Part shown: one piece after another, positions 15,382 to 23,855 of the stretch | Position numbering within the stretch: the first letter of the stretch is position 1 | How the letters are laid out: every line of letters begins with the position of its first letter | Assembly: GCA_017577615.1 (NCBI GenBank) | Contig: PKRE01000002.1 | Coordinates: forward strand, 186,001 to 250,000 | Source: Gammaproteobacteria bacterium | GTDB lineage: Bacteria; Pseudomonadota; Gammaproteobacteria; Steroidobacterales; Steroidobacteraceae | DNA length: 64,000 nt | Direction of reading: 5' to 3' | Notes under the pieces: model-generated | Told to the model about the DNA's origin: nothing | Seen by the model: only the letters and a program-made list of their open reading frames with translations | Databases searched by the model: none | Translations under genes and position numbers: made by a program

Positions 15382-15693
15382 TTACTTCGAAACGGACTTC
15401 TTGAACATGCGGTCCATCTTCTCGTTCGTAGCGTCGCAGCAGGCCTGAGCAGCCTGGGCCGCTTGCAGCGCCTGATTTGCGGCGCTCTGGGCGCTGTCGG
15501 CAGCCGAACGCGCGGACTGAGCGGCGCTGGCAGCAGCATCGGCAGCAGCCTTGGCAGCGGCTGCATCCTGCACAGCCTTCTCGGCCGTGGCACGGATCTC
15601 ATCGACGGTCGCTTGAGAGACGCAACCGCTTGCAGCGACGAGCGCGAGGGCAGCAAGGCCTGCCTTAACCGTGGTGGAGATAGTTTTCTTCAT
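15382..15693 (-). CDS. Alanine-zipper Braun-type lipoprotein (OprI-like)
   Basis: Small outer-membrane lipoprotein of 103 residues. The signal peptide ends in the lipobox AASG-C24, so the mature protein starts at Cys24. The mature part is an alanine-rich coiled coil (about 28-85) in the style of Pseudomonas OprI and ends MFKKSVSK: the C-terminal lysine is the residue that Lpp-type proteins use for linkage to peptidoglycan. An L,D-transpeptidase gene converges on it across a shared terminator. Odd: two adjacent cysteines, C85 and C86, sit at the end of the zipper where they could form disulfides between chains. GGGGAAAGAAG lies before the ATG. Confidence 0.88.
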   Translation of the reverse strand: MKKTISTTVKAGLAALALVAASGCVSQATVDEIRATAEKAVQDAAAAKAAADAAASAAQSARSAADSAQSAANQALQAAQAAQACCDATNEKMDRMFKKSVSK

Positions 15694-16146
15694 GACTTCT
15701 TTCCCCTTCTACTGGGTCGGATGGACATTGACCAGAGCGACAAACTTGTCACGGCCTGAAAATCCGCAGGGGTGTTGGCTTGTTCCTGCGGACCTCGCCT
15801 CAGAAGTCCCTATTTTTGCAAAAGCTCCCGGGCACGACCGAGCGCGGAGAATACAAGATTGAGTGAAGTCGATCAAAGTGATTAGACGTTCCGTCGTCTT
15901 TGCGCGACAGCCGATATCTACGTACTTGGCGAGCTCGCGAGACATTGTTGCCGAAGAGCGCTGGCCAGCAAAAAGCCTTGCTCTGCTGCCACAGGAGCGT
16001 CTCCCGGCAAGACAGCCATGGACAGGGAGGATGATTTGGGTTGCGGCTCGTGCGCGCGAAACGCAGCATCTTTTCCCTATTTCCTGTTCCTTCACCTTGA
16101 GCCAGCACCGACCTCCCGGTGCCCCGGAGCTGATCTCCCTCTCTGC
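15694..16146. other. Gene-free interval with lpp leader
   Basis: About 450 bases between pilE and lpp, both on the minus strand. It holds the presumed lpp promoter (15848-15876) and a leader of about 148 nt. A 6-bp hairpin (GCACCG/CGGTGC) just after pilE is too weak to call a terminator. Small ORFs across it show no family features. Confidence 0.4.
15848..15876 (-). promoter_or_regulatory. Sigma-70 promoter of the lipoprotein gene
   Basis: On the minus strand TTGATC (15876-15871), 17-bp spacer, TATTCT (15853-15848). Reads toward the lipoprotein gene, giving a leader of about 148 nt. Confidence 0.55.
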
Positions 16147-16602
16147 CTAGCGCCAACACTCCGGATTGGCCGCCGGCTCCTTGTTGCCGTCCTGATCGAT
16201 CGAGAGCACGCGACAAGCCGCGATGTCTCGGGTTTGACCGCCCGTCGCCGTCGCCACCGCGCGATAGCGGTTGCCGTTGCTGTCCGTTTGCAGCCTCAAG
16301 GTGTAGTTGCCGTTCTCGGTGGTGCGGCTGATACCGAGCCCAGCGGGCGGGCTCAGTGTCAGCTGACCGTCGGTCGCATAGCGATTGTTCTGAAGAAAGA
16401 ACTTCTCTTGCGCGGCTTGTATACGCAATAGTGCCATCCGCGCTTCGGTCCTCTGCGCGCGGATGAGGTAGTTGCGATAACTCCCCACGGCAAGCGAGCC
16501 CAGGATGGCCACGACGGCCACGATCACCATCAGCTCGATTAGGGTGATGCCACGCATCCTGCGCTTCATAGGCAGCTTACCGGACTTCAGAATCGCGCTC
16601 AT
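16147..16602 (-). CDS. pilE: Type IV pilin-like protein PilE (minor pilin)
   Basis: Prepilin of 151 residues, last gene of the minor-pilin operon. The prepilin peptidase site is RMRG/ITLIELM, followed by the hydrophobic helix; E5 of the mature protein is present, but residue 1 is Ile rather than the usual Phe. Two cysteines near the C-terminus (AACRV and PECWR) would close the D-loop typical of PilE/PilA. The ATG at 16602 has a good ribosome site (GAGAGG) and lies 11 bases after the pilY1 stop, giving an 18-residue leader; the ATG at 16569 would give a more usual 7-residue leader but has no visible ribosome site. Confidence 0.85.
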   Translation of the reverse strand: MSAILKSGKLPMKRRMRGITLIELMVIVAVVAILGSLAVGSYRNYLIRAQRTEARMALLRIQAAQEKFFLQNNRYATDGQLTLSPPAGLGISRTTENGNYTLRLQTDSNGNRYRAVATATGGQTRDIAACRVLSIDQDGNKEPAANPECWR

Positions 16603-16613
16603 GTCACTGCCTC

Positions 16614-19600
16614 TCACTGTGCCGTGGATTCGCGCCAGTAGGTCTTGATGCGGCTATTGAAGTTTCTGCACATACCCAGCACTTCGACGCCGGACAGGCA
16701 CACCACTTGGTTCGCTTCGGGGAAGAGGAATGAAACCTCGGGTGCGATGCCGCCTTGTGCGAGCTCCTCAAAGCGATCCTCCTTGCTCATTCCTCCCGTT
16801 CCGTCGCCACCATTGCCGCCGTCGGGATCGGTTTGCGAGTCGCGCCGCGGAATCGGTGCTCCGTTGAACGCGTTCACGACATAGACACGATTTCGCCCGG
16901 AGCTCGAGATCGAGCAAGTATCCGGATTCGCTTCAGCAGGCCCGGGCGGAATATACGTCGTAAAGAAGATCTTGTTGTCGAAGGTGTTCGCCGGGCTCAA
17001 CGACTTCTCACCCTGCCACGCGGGGTAGTTGAGCAGCAGCTTCCAACCCGGGGCGTTGGCCGGCACGATCGCTTGGACATCGTCCGTGATATCGAGCAAA
17101 TCCGAGTCTCGGATGATCGTGAGGTTGTTGTACTCGGACTGCGTCAGCCGCCGGAACGGCTGCAGATCTCGGATGGAGTAGAAACGATCCTGAGTCGCAG
17201 TGTTCAACGGATGACCGCGATAACCCGAGCCGATCGCGATATTGAGGATCGGTGGCGTGTCAGCGCGCTGCAGGGCAGCGACATCCGGCTTGTTATAGAA
17301 GCGGCGCGCATGCTCCGGCTGAGGCGTGCTGTGTTCCTTGGTTCCTAGTGATGCGATGACGCCTCCTGCAACGAGCGTGTTGGCCGAGTTACCGTTCGTG
17401 ATATCGAAGCGCCAGAGTTGCGCAGCCATATCCCCCACGTACATTCGATCGGCGTAGCCGTCGCTGTCGGTATCGAGCACGGCCACTGCGCTAGGAATGC
17501 TGTGCGTCATCCGACTCAGGTTGAGATTGGCGCCAGAGGGGCCGGCCGACCAGAGCAACGTGCCGCGTATCGCGTCGATCATGTACAGGCGGTTGCCGAC
17601 ACTGTCTTCGCCGTAGACGACGGAGTCTTGCGTGACGTCGTAACCCCCGCCCGCGATCAGTACGAGCTTCTGAGAGTTCTGCGTCGCTCCTCCAACGTTG
17701 ACACGCGCCACGGTGGGCTGAGACCAAGTCTGACCGACTCCTGGCAGCACCTCGGGGCCGATGCTCCACAGGTAGCGGGGGCGGTTCTTATCGGTGACGT
17801 CGATGGCGTAATAGCGATCGCCTCCGCGTCCCATGCCGAAGTAGAGGATGACGCGATCGTCGCCATTGACGATACCGTCGCCGTTCACGTCGTACTTGAG
17901 TACCGTGATTGGTGAATCGAGTCCGTATGTTCGTTGCGCTACTGGATTGTTGAAGTAGAGCGTCTTCAGGCGAGGCAGCAATTCCTGCGGCACATATGCC
18001 CACAGCTCTACGCCAGTCTCGGCGTCGAAGGCATGCAGGTAGCCATCGTTCGTCGTGACGTAGACGACGGCGTCTGGAGACTCTGCCGTTCCGCCATAAA
18101 TCACCACTGCAGGCGGGGAGTGCAGAGGATCGCCCATGGCTCTACGAACGTTCGTCGATGCATCGCCGTCTTCGTTCAGCACATCGGCGCCGCGCGCCCA
18201 GTTGATCAGATCGTCCCGGGACGGATCGCCTGGCGCAAGCAAGTCGAGCACCTCTTCATCGAGATCGGAATTCGAGGTGCTGAGCGGATGATTGCTCAGC
18301 GGGACGGCGCTTCCTGGCCGTTGAGCACCGATATACGTGTACAGATTCCGCTGCTCGGGGGGCGGGATGCGGTTCGCAGCGCCTCCCGCTTTGACGTTTG
18401 CACCATCGGCGCGGCTCGACCAGTAACTTCTGGCCGAGTCAGCGAAGAAGCCTGTCGTCGGATCGACCGCAGCGCGACCTTCGCTATCGACGATCTCTCC
18501 GTCCGACACCCGATACTTCTTGAGATTGCCGGGCCAATGAGCGGCGTTGTCGGGCTGGAACACCGACACGAACAAATCGTCCAGCGTCTGAGTGCGGTTG
18601 AAGGCGTTCACCGCCACGGTCGGTGTGGTGAAGGTCGTGCTCGTCTGCAAGATGCTCGTGACGATCGAATTGAATACCGAAGTGAGACTGCTTAAGTCGT
18701 CAGCTTGATACGCCTGTCCGCCGCCGAGCGTAGCGGCGGTGACCAAGCGGTTGAAAGCTTGCGGGTTACCGCTGAAGTCAGGGCCGAAGCCAATGAAATA
18801 AGTGCGAACGTTTTGTTTTCCAGGCAGGATGTGATCCGGGATCAGATCATTCTCGAACATGTACTGAGTGAGGTTGGCAAGGCAGCCACCATCACCGCTG
18901 CAGGATGTACCTGTGAGCGCCGCAATCGCTTGATTGGCTTGAGTGTCCTGGCGCGCTTCACCGTCGGTAAGATAGACGATGTAGTTGGTCTGACACGACG
19001 ACGTGATCGGGCTGATGTAACGGCCGTCAGACATCGACTCGGGAACGCTGGGATAATTGCGCATGTGCGTGGCGTCAGCACATGTCCCGTTGTCTCCGGG
19101 ACGAGTGTCGACCCGCGTGCAAAGCCGCGAAGACTGCCCGAAGTGAACCGGACCGCCGGAGTAGTACAAGTAGGCTTCGTAGAGGGTCTCGGACAGCGGC
19201 GTGTAGCCGTGAGGTAGATACAAGTTATTGCCGCTGGCGTTCGTGATATCTGCGATCAGAGACGCGCGTTTGGGATCGAGCGGCGAGACGGGCGACATGA
19301 CCATGCCGCCCGCAGCCGCTTCTTCTGCTGCGTTGCCAGACAGAGGATAAGTATGACTATTAGCGCTATAGCGCATCACCCCGACGTTCAGATTCGGTAG
19401 CGCATTCAGGAAGGCAGCAGCGGCAGCCCTGACCACATCCATTCGCGTCTGAGTCGCCTTTGATCCGTACGCGAGGTAGCGGATGTAATTGGGACTGTAC
19501 AGCGTGGTGCTATAGCCCTGATTGCGGCCCCACCAGGAATCAGTGGAAACGTTCGTCCAGCGACCGTTCGAGCTGTCGGCCGTTCTGTAGTCGGGATACG

Positions 19601-20171
19601 TTCCCGGAGAACTCGAATCGGCACCGTGTTCGCCTTCGTCCTCCAAACATTCCACATCGGACGCTGTCGTGCGGTTGTCTCCATTGGTCAGATCAGCTTG
19701 CCAGCCGCGATTCTTGCCTGAGCCGCGCCAACGAATGAAGCGGTCGGTATAGAAGCCGGCACCCGTCGCCCCGGCTCCCCAAGCCAGATGCTTAACGGCG
19801 GCCTGGCACTTGATCTCCCGAGGGGCCGCTGCGGAGAAGTTGCCCGAGAGCTGGATATACGAGAGGTTCCTGCAGCTCTTGGGAGGCGTCGCATTCCTCG
19901 AGTAGTAGATCCGATCGTTGCGGCACTCTGTTGTATCCGATCCGGACGCTGGTCCGTAACTGACGGTCGGATCATATGGAAGCGGCGTCTCTTCGGCAGT
20001 CAGATTCATACTGCCCGAGGTATCGAGGATGATGAGGACGTTCGGCTGCACCCGATTGGCAGGTTGCACCATGAAGATTTCGGTGTCATCCGCCATGACC
20101 GGAGCGAAGGCGCACAGCGCAAGCGCAGTGCCGGCTAGAGTGCTCAGAATAGTTTGCTTCGTAGACCGCAT
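16614..20171 (-). CDS. pilY1: Type IV pilus tip adhesin/assembly protein PilY1
   Basis: Large secreted protein of 1185 residues that caps type IV pili and takes part in adhesion, twitching and surface sensing. Signal peptide about 1-27 (ending PVMA). A von Willebrand A-like region begins at once, with MIDAS motif DTSGS (residues 50-54). The C-terminal half is a beta-propeller with two EF-hand-like calcium loops: DVNGDGIVNGDD (about 758-770) and DTDSDGYAD (about 897-905), the former in the place of the calcium site of Pseudomonas PilY1. Paired cysteines recur in the N-terminal half. It lies between pilX and pilE in the same operon, as in Pseudomonas and Xanthomonas. Confidence 0.93.
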   Translation of the reverse strand: MRSTKQTILSTLAGTALALCAFAPVMADDTEIFMVQPANRVQPNVLIILDTSGSMNLTAEETPLPYDPTVSYGPASGSDTTECRNDRIYYSRNATPPKSCRNLSYIQLSGNFSAAAPREIKCQAAVKHLAWGAGATGAGFYTDRFIRWRGSGKNRGWQADLTNGDNRTTASDVECLEDEGEHGADSSSPGTYPDYRTADSSNGRWTNVSTDSWWGRNQGYSTTLYSPNYIRYLAYGSKATQTRMDVVRAAAAAFLNALPNLNVGVMRYSANSHTYPLSGNAAEEAAAGGMVMSPVSPLDPKRASLIADITNASGNNLYLPHGYTPLSETLYEAYLYYSGGPVHFGQSSRLCTRVDTRPGDNGTCADATHMRNYPSVPESMSDGRYISPITSSCQTNYIVYLTDGEARQDTQANQAIAALTGTSCSGDGGCLANLTQYMFENDLIPDHILPGKQNVRTYFIGFGPDFSGNPQAFNRLVTAATLGGGQAYQADDLSSLTSVFNSIVTSILQTSTTFTTPTVAVNAFNRTQTLDDLFVSVFQPDNAAHWPGNLKKYRVSDGEIVDSEGRAAVDPTTGFFADSARSYWSSRADGANVKAGGAANRIPPPEQRNLYTYIGAQRPGSAVPLSNHPLSTSNSDLDEEVLDLLAPGDPSRDDLINWARGADVLNEDGDASTNVRRAMGDPLHSPPAVVIYGGTAESPDAVVYVTTNDGYLHAFDAETGVELWAYVPQELLPRLKTLYFNNPVAQRTYGLDSPITVLKYDVNGDGIVNGDDRVILYFGMGRGGDRYYAIDVTDKNRPRYLWSIGPEVLPGVGQTWSQPTVARVNVGGATQNSQKLVLIAGGGYDVTQDSVVYGEDSVGNRLYMIDAIRGTLLWSAGPSGANLNLSRMTHSIPSAVAVLDTDSDGYADRMYVGDMAAQLWRFDITNGNSANTLVAGGVIASLGTKEHSTPQPEHARRFYNKPDVAALQRADTPPILNIAIGSGYRGHPLNTATQDRFYSIRDLQPFRRLTQSEYNNLTIIRDSDLLDITDDVQAIVPANAPGWKLLLNYPAWQGEKSLSPANTFDNKIFFTTYIPPGPAEANPDTCSISSSGRNRVYVVNAFNGAPIPRRDSQTDPDGGNGGDGTGGMSKEDRFEELAQGGIAPEVSFLFPEANQVVCLSGVEVLGMCRNFNSRIKTYWRESTAQ

Positions 20172-20200
20172 AGTCCGTTCCTACGATTTCTCAGGCGCTG

Positions 20201-20719
20201 CTATGGCGTTAGCTCAGGTGAAGTCGGATCGATCGGCATGACCGTTGGGTCGTGCGGGGCGATGATCGCGACGCCCTGGTAGTTACGTGCGAGGGCGTTG
20301 CGCGTCGAGCGGCCCACGCTTTCGATCTCGAAGTGGAATGTGGAGAAGCTGTCCCAGCTCGATCCCCACATCGCCGGTTGCGCAGCGCCGCCCAATTGCG
20401 GAGTGATCGTCGCCGCGAAGGAATCCGCGTTGTTCGTGCCTGGGATCGGAATCGTTTGTGACGGGTCGGCGGGGATGTGCTCCACACCGCCACCCGGATT
20501 GAATGCGCCCACTCGCAAGGCTTGCTCGATGCCGGCCTCAGCCGCTTGGAAAGCGTTCTGCTGATACTGCGTGTTGCCCGCCATGACGAGCTCAAGGCTT
20601 GCCGTGTTCATTCCGGAGATCGCGAGCACCGTCAGAACCAGCAACAGCAGCAGGGCGACGACGAGCGCGGCGCCGCGAGATCGAAGAGGGAAGCGATGGT
20701 GTCGAGCGCGCATGATCAT
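20201..20719 (-). CDS. pilX: Minor pilin PilX
   Basis: Pilin-like protein of 172 residues with a class III-like signal: RSRG/AALVVALLLLLVLTVLAISG. As in other PilX proteins the glutamate at mature position 5 is missing (Val), and the AAEAGIEQALR motif follows the helix. The ATG at 20719 overlaps the pilW stop as TGATG, so it is preferred to the second ATG at 20713. Part of the tip complex that primes pilus assembly with PilV, PilW, FimT and PilY1. Confidence 0.9.
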   Translation of the reverse strand: MIMRARHHRFPLRSRGAALVVALLLLLVLTVLAISGMNTASLELVMAGNTQYQQNAFQAAEAGIEQALRVGAFNPGGGVEHIPADPSQTIPIPGTNNADSFAATITPQLGGAAQPAMWGSSWDSFSTFHFEIESVGRSTRNALARNYQGVAIIAPHDPTVMPIDPTSPELTP

Positions 20720-21681
20720 CAAGTCCCCAGAGCATTGCGCACTTGAATCGTGCGAGAAACCAACAAACGGCGATAGCGATCGTTGGGCTGATACGGATCG
20801 CGATCCGCGTACTGGTATGTGCGATCGTCGAGGAAACCGACTTCCTCAGCCTCGGCGCGGATCAATAGCCAAATGCGAACCGACACGATTTGCTCGCCGT
20901 CGTTGACCTCGTCCGGATTCACGTATCTCTGTGCGCGTCCCGACATGCCCGTGGGATCGATGCCGAACTCGATCTGCATGTCCTCGACGCCCGGGATGAT
21001 CTCCTCGTCGCGGAAGGCGGGGCCTTCGACGAGGGATATCCGCCGCAGCGAGGGATAGCCAGGTCGGTCGGTCGAGTGTTGGCTGATGTAGTACGTGTTG
21101 ACGATCAGGTCGTTGAGTTGTCCAGCGGGCGCAGGAGTGCACGTGGAGGCGTCCGTGACGACCGTCGCAGCAACACGCGTCGAGCAAATCCGCAGGCGCG
21201 TGCCGGGTGCCGTGGAAGGGGACACCGCAGCACGGCGTATGGTCAATGAATCGGCGCTGGCAATGACATTCGCCCGATATGCAGCGCACGGGAGATTCGT
21301 GCTCCCGTTCGTGCCGGCAACGTTCTCGACGAGGTGACGCGCGAAGTTCCGACCGCAATCCGTGGGATCCCCAGGAACCTGGTCATCGTCGGGGGAGGCC
21401 TGTTCCGTCACGACGCCCGCGCCCTTGACCAACCCCCAGTAATTGGACATCCGGATATCGGGCTCGAGCACGCTGAGCGCATAGCGCGCAGTCTCTTGCA
21501 ATCGCGCTGCGCTCTCGTTGATCTCGTAGGTGCGGCGGCTGTCTACGTATACCTGCGTCGCACCGAAGATCAGCAACCCTCCGATCGTCACGGCCACGAG
21601 CAGCTCGATCAAGCTGAGCCCGGCTTGACGCAGCGTGCTCGTCCGCGGGGACCTTGATGATTCGAAGAGGTGCATCGTCAT
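20719..21681 (-). CDS. pilW: Minor pilin PilW
   Basis: Pilin-like protein of 320 residues: short leader to RQAG/LSLIELLVAVTIGGLLIFGA, with E5 present, followed by QETARYALSVLEPDIRMSNYWG, typical of PilW. The ATG at 21681 overlaps the pilV stop (ATGA), which fixes the start; a further upstream start at 21741 would run deep into pilV. Component of the pilus priming/tip complex. Confidence 0.9.
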   Translation of the reverse strand: MTMHLFESSRSPRTSTLRQAGLSLIELLVAVTIGGLLIFGATQVYVDSRRTYEINESAARLQETARYALSVLEPDIRMSNYWGLVKGAGVVTEQASPDDDQVPGDPTDCGRNFARHLVENVAGTNGSTNLPCAAYRANVIASADSLTIRRAAVSPSTAPGTRLRICSTRVAATVVTDASTCTPAPAGQLNDLIVNTYYISQHSTDRPGYPSLRRISLVEGPAFRDEEIIPGVEDMQIEFGIDPTGMSGRAQRYVNPDEVNDGEQIVSVRIWLLIRAEAEEVGFLDDRTYQYADRDPYQPNDRYRRLLVSRTIQVRNALGT

Positions 21682-22160
21682 AGCTGCATTCTCATCACGT
21701 AACGCTGCCGGTTCTCTTCGGCATCGCCGGCTTCGAGCCACGTGATCGTGATCTCGTAGGTCCAGGGCGTGGTGGACGTATCGACTGTCACGGTGCCGGT
21801 CGGATTGCCGGGCAATGTGTTCGCAATCTGCTCCTGCCAGTCATAGAGATCGTGAGCCGCCATCTGCTCTGGCGTGCAGCTCTTGTCTGGACCTGTGCAG
21901 GTACCTGGGGCGGTCGCCGGCGAGCCGGCGTAAGAAGTTCCGGCCGTGGGATTCGCGCGGATGCGGTCGCCCAGGTCGCTGGCCAGATTGACCGCTTGCA
22001 TGCGGTAGATCGCACCGCCGCTGGTTCGCAGCGTCACGACGTAGAGGCTGGCGATGCCGAGCAGGCCGACACCGAGCACGACGAGTGCCACGAGCGTCTC
22101 GACCATCGTGAAGCCGCGCGCCATCGCACGGCGACGAATCATGCGGTGGTGGGCCGTCAT
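21678..22160 (-). CDS. pilV: Minor pilin PilV
   Basis: Pilin-like protein of 160 residues with MARG/FTMVETLVALVVLGVGLLGIASL, the characteristic PilV N-terminal helix with glutamate at position 5 and the VLGVGLLG pattern. The ATG at 22160 overlaps the fimT stop as ATGA. Acts with the other minor pilins of this operon. Confidence 0.9.
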   Translation of the reverse strand: MTAHHRMIRRRAMARGFTMVETLVALVVLGVGLLGIASLYVVTLRTSGGAIYRMQAVNLASDLGDRIRANPTAGTSYAGSPATAPGTCTGPDKSCTPEQMAAHDLYDWQEQIANTLPGNPTGTVTVDTSTTPWTYEITITWLEAGDAEENRQRYVMRMQL

Positions 22161-22762
22161 GGGCAGCTCGCTCCGATATCGCTCAACGCCCGCGTCACGT
22201 CCTCGAGAAGTCTCGTCACGCGAGCCCGGCCGGCAGGCTCAATGATCAGTGCGCGTGCGGTGGAGTTGTCGCCGACTCGTTTGTTTCCTCTCTCGTCGCA
22301 GAAAACCACGCGGTCCGTTGCGGTTCGACCCGGTGTCTTGTTCGAGAAGCCCGTCGCGGCAAAGCTCACGACGCCGTCGTTGTTGCTGACCGAGACCACG
22401 CCCGTGGGCACCGCCTTACGGTCGATGATTTCCTCGTCGGAGTCTCGCGCCCAGTTGTTGTTCTTATCTTCGAACACGATCCAGCCGCCGAACGGCCCGC
22501 CGCTGCACTTTGCGTCCTGAGCATCCGGATTCGCTGAGGCACACGCGGCGACGAAGGTCTGACGCTTGATTGCTTCCGAGCGCGCCACTTGTACGGATCG
22601 CAGCAAGTCGTTCGCTGCAGACGTGAGCCGGTTGTTGCGAATGAAGTCGCGCATGTTCGGCACGGCCACGGCCGCCAAGACCGCAGCGACAGCCAGCGTG
22701 AGCATCAGCTCCATGAGCGTGAAGCCACGTGCGCATCGTGAACGTAGGGGTCTAGTGCTCAT
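22157..22762 (-). CDS. fimT: Minor pilin FimT/GspH-type
   Basis: First gene of the minor-pilin operon; 201 residues. The signal is CARG/FTLMELMLTLAVAAVLAAVAVPNMRDFIRNNR, with the helix and the VPNMRDFIRNNRLTSAANDLLRSVQVARSEAIKR stretch of the GspH/FimT family. In Pseudomonas the matching gene in this position is fimU. The ATG at 22762 is preferred to 22789. FimT in some species binds DNA during uptake; with ComEC at the left edge this is worth noting but is inference only. Confidence 0.88.
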   Translation of the reverse strand: MSTRPLRSRCARGFTLMELMLTLAVAAVLAAVAVPNMRDFIRNNRLTSAANDLLRSVQVARSEAIKRQTFVAACASANPDAQDAKCSGGPFGGWIVFEDKNNNWARDSDEEIIDRKAVPTGVVSVSNNDGVVSFAATGFSNKTPGRTATDRVVFCDERGNKRVGDNSTARALIIEPAGRARVTRLLEDVTRALSDIGASCP

Positions 22763-22912
22763 GGCGCGGATCGTATGGACCGCGTGCACAGAGTGCTAAA
22801 CCAGGCGACCAGCGGAGCGAATCGCGTGACGAGCGGTAGGCGAAAGGTGATTCTGTTAAACGCAGCGCGCAGTGGTCTCACGATTCGCGAGGCACAGGGA
22901 GCAGACTGTTCC

Positions 22913-22928
22913 GGCCAACCTCGTGCCC
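22913..22928 (-). promoter_or_regulatory. Possible sigma-54 promoter of the pilin operon
   Basis: On the minus strand GGGCACG-AGGT-TGGCC, close to TGGCACG-N4-TTGCW with the GG and GC dinucleotides spaced by 10. One mismatch in each half. It would start transcription about 140 bases before fimT. Type IV pilin genes often use sigma-54, but this is a weak assignment. Confidence 0.3.
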
Positions 22929-22980
22929 GAGTTGTGCCGCGCGACCGTGCATCGTGGATCTAAGAGGGAACCGGCCGGTC

Positions 22981-23009
22981 TTGCCCCAGTACTGGAGGGT
23001 GGTTATAAA
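22981..23009 (+). promoter_or_regulatory. Sigma-70 promoter of lexA
   Basis: TTGCCC (22981-22986), 17-bp spacer, TATAAA (23004-23009). Transcription start expected near 23016, just before the LexA box. Confidence 0.65.
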
Positions 23010-23018
23010 TACAGTTAT

Positions 23019-23034
23019 CTGTCCAAAACAACAG
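23019..23034 (+). promoter_or_regulatory. LexA (SOS) box
   Basis: CTGTCCAAAACAACAG matches CTGT-N8-ACAG exactly. It lies just downstream of the lexA -10 and 7 bases before the start codon, so LexA would repress its own gene. A second, shorter palindrome ACAG-TTAT-CTGT (23011-23022) overlaps its left half. Confidence 0.9.
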
Positions 23035-23041
23035 GCTGGCT

Positions 23042-23665
23042 ATGTCCGATCTCACTCCTCGTCAGCGCCAGATTCTGAAATTCATTCAGCAGTGCATCGC
23101 GGAGAACGGCATGCCTCCGACGCGTGCGGAGATTGCACAGAAATTCGGCTTCAAGTCGGCGAATGCAGCGGAAGAGCACCTGCGAGCGCTGCAACGAAAG
23201 GGCGTCATCGATCTCATCCCCGGCGCTTCGCGTGGCATTCAGCTCAAGGACTCGCTTCGCGAGCAGCTCGGTCTGCCTCTGATCGGACGGGTGGCGGCGG
23301 GTAAACCCATCCTTGCCGAGGAGCACATCGAAGGGCGCTATCAAATCGATCCGAAGATCTTTCAGCCCAAGGCGCACTACCTGCTCAAGGTGCGCGGCAT
23401 GAGCATGAAAGACGCTGGAATTTTCGACGGCGATCTGGTTGCGGTCCATCGCACGCCTGAGGTGAGAAATCGGCAAATAGTGGTAGCGCGGCTCGACGAC
23501 GAGGTCACGGTGAAACGCTACAAGCAGGAGGGACGCTTCGTGTGGCTCCTGCCCGAGAACGAAGAGTTCGAGCCGATCAAAGTCGACGTGCGAGAGCGTT
23601 CCCTGGTGATCGAGGGCGTCGTCGTAGGCGTTCTACGCCACGGAAAGTCGAAGGCGTTGCAATAG
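23042..23665 (+). CDS. lexA: SOS repressor LexA
   Basis: Repressor of the DNA-damage response; cleaves itself when RecA is activated. The 207-residue protein has an N-terminal winged helix (LTPRQRQILKFIQQCI; PPTRAEIAQKFGFKSANAAEEHLRAL) and a C-terminal S24 peptidase domain with the Ala86-Gly87 cleavage bond, Ser121 in RGMSMKDAG and Lys158 in EVTVKRY. The box at 23019-23034 shows autoregulation. Diverges from the pilin operon. Confidence 0.97.
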   Translation: MSDLTPRQRQILKFIQQCIAENGMPPTRAEIAQKFGFKSANAAEEHLRALQRKGVIDLIPGASRGIQLKDSLREQLGLPLIGRVAAGKPILAEEHIEGRYQIDPKIFQPKAHYLLKVRGMSMKDAGIFDGDLVAVHRTPEVRNRQIVVARLDDEVTVKRYKQEGRFVWLLPENEEFEPIKVDVRERSLVIEGVVVGVLRHGKSKALQ

Positions 23666-23855
23666 CGGCTGCGGGCTCGAGGATAGGGGTTACGCGCTCG
23701 GCGCGCACGGTGCCGTGCAATTCGCGCGTTGCGAACGACGCACAAGATCCTGCGACTGCCGGTGCCCTGGCCCGCTGCGCGGAAGGGGAATGGCTATCAG
23801 GAAATCGCGAGGGGCGCTGCAAGCCTACATTTCTAGGGCCTACAGCCTAGGAAGG

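Noticed and set aside
15709..16216. Minus-strand frames of 128 and 138 codons upstream of the lipoprotein gene
   Set aside because: No domain features; they overlap the presumed lipoprotein promoter and the end of pilE.
22791..22799. GAGTGCTAA, the right half of a CIRCE element, upstream of fimT
   Set aside because: The left half (TTAGCACTC nine bases earlier) is absent, and fimT is not a chaperone gene; a chance match.
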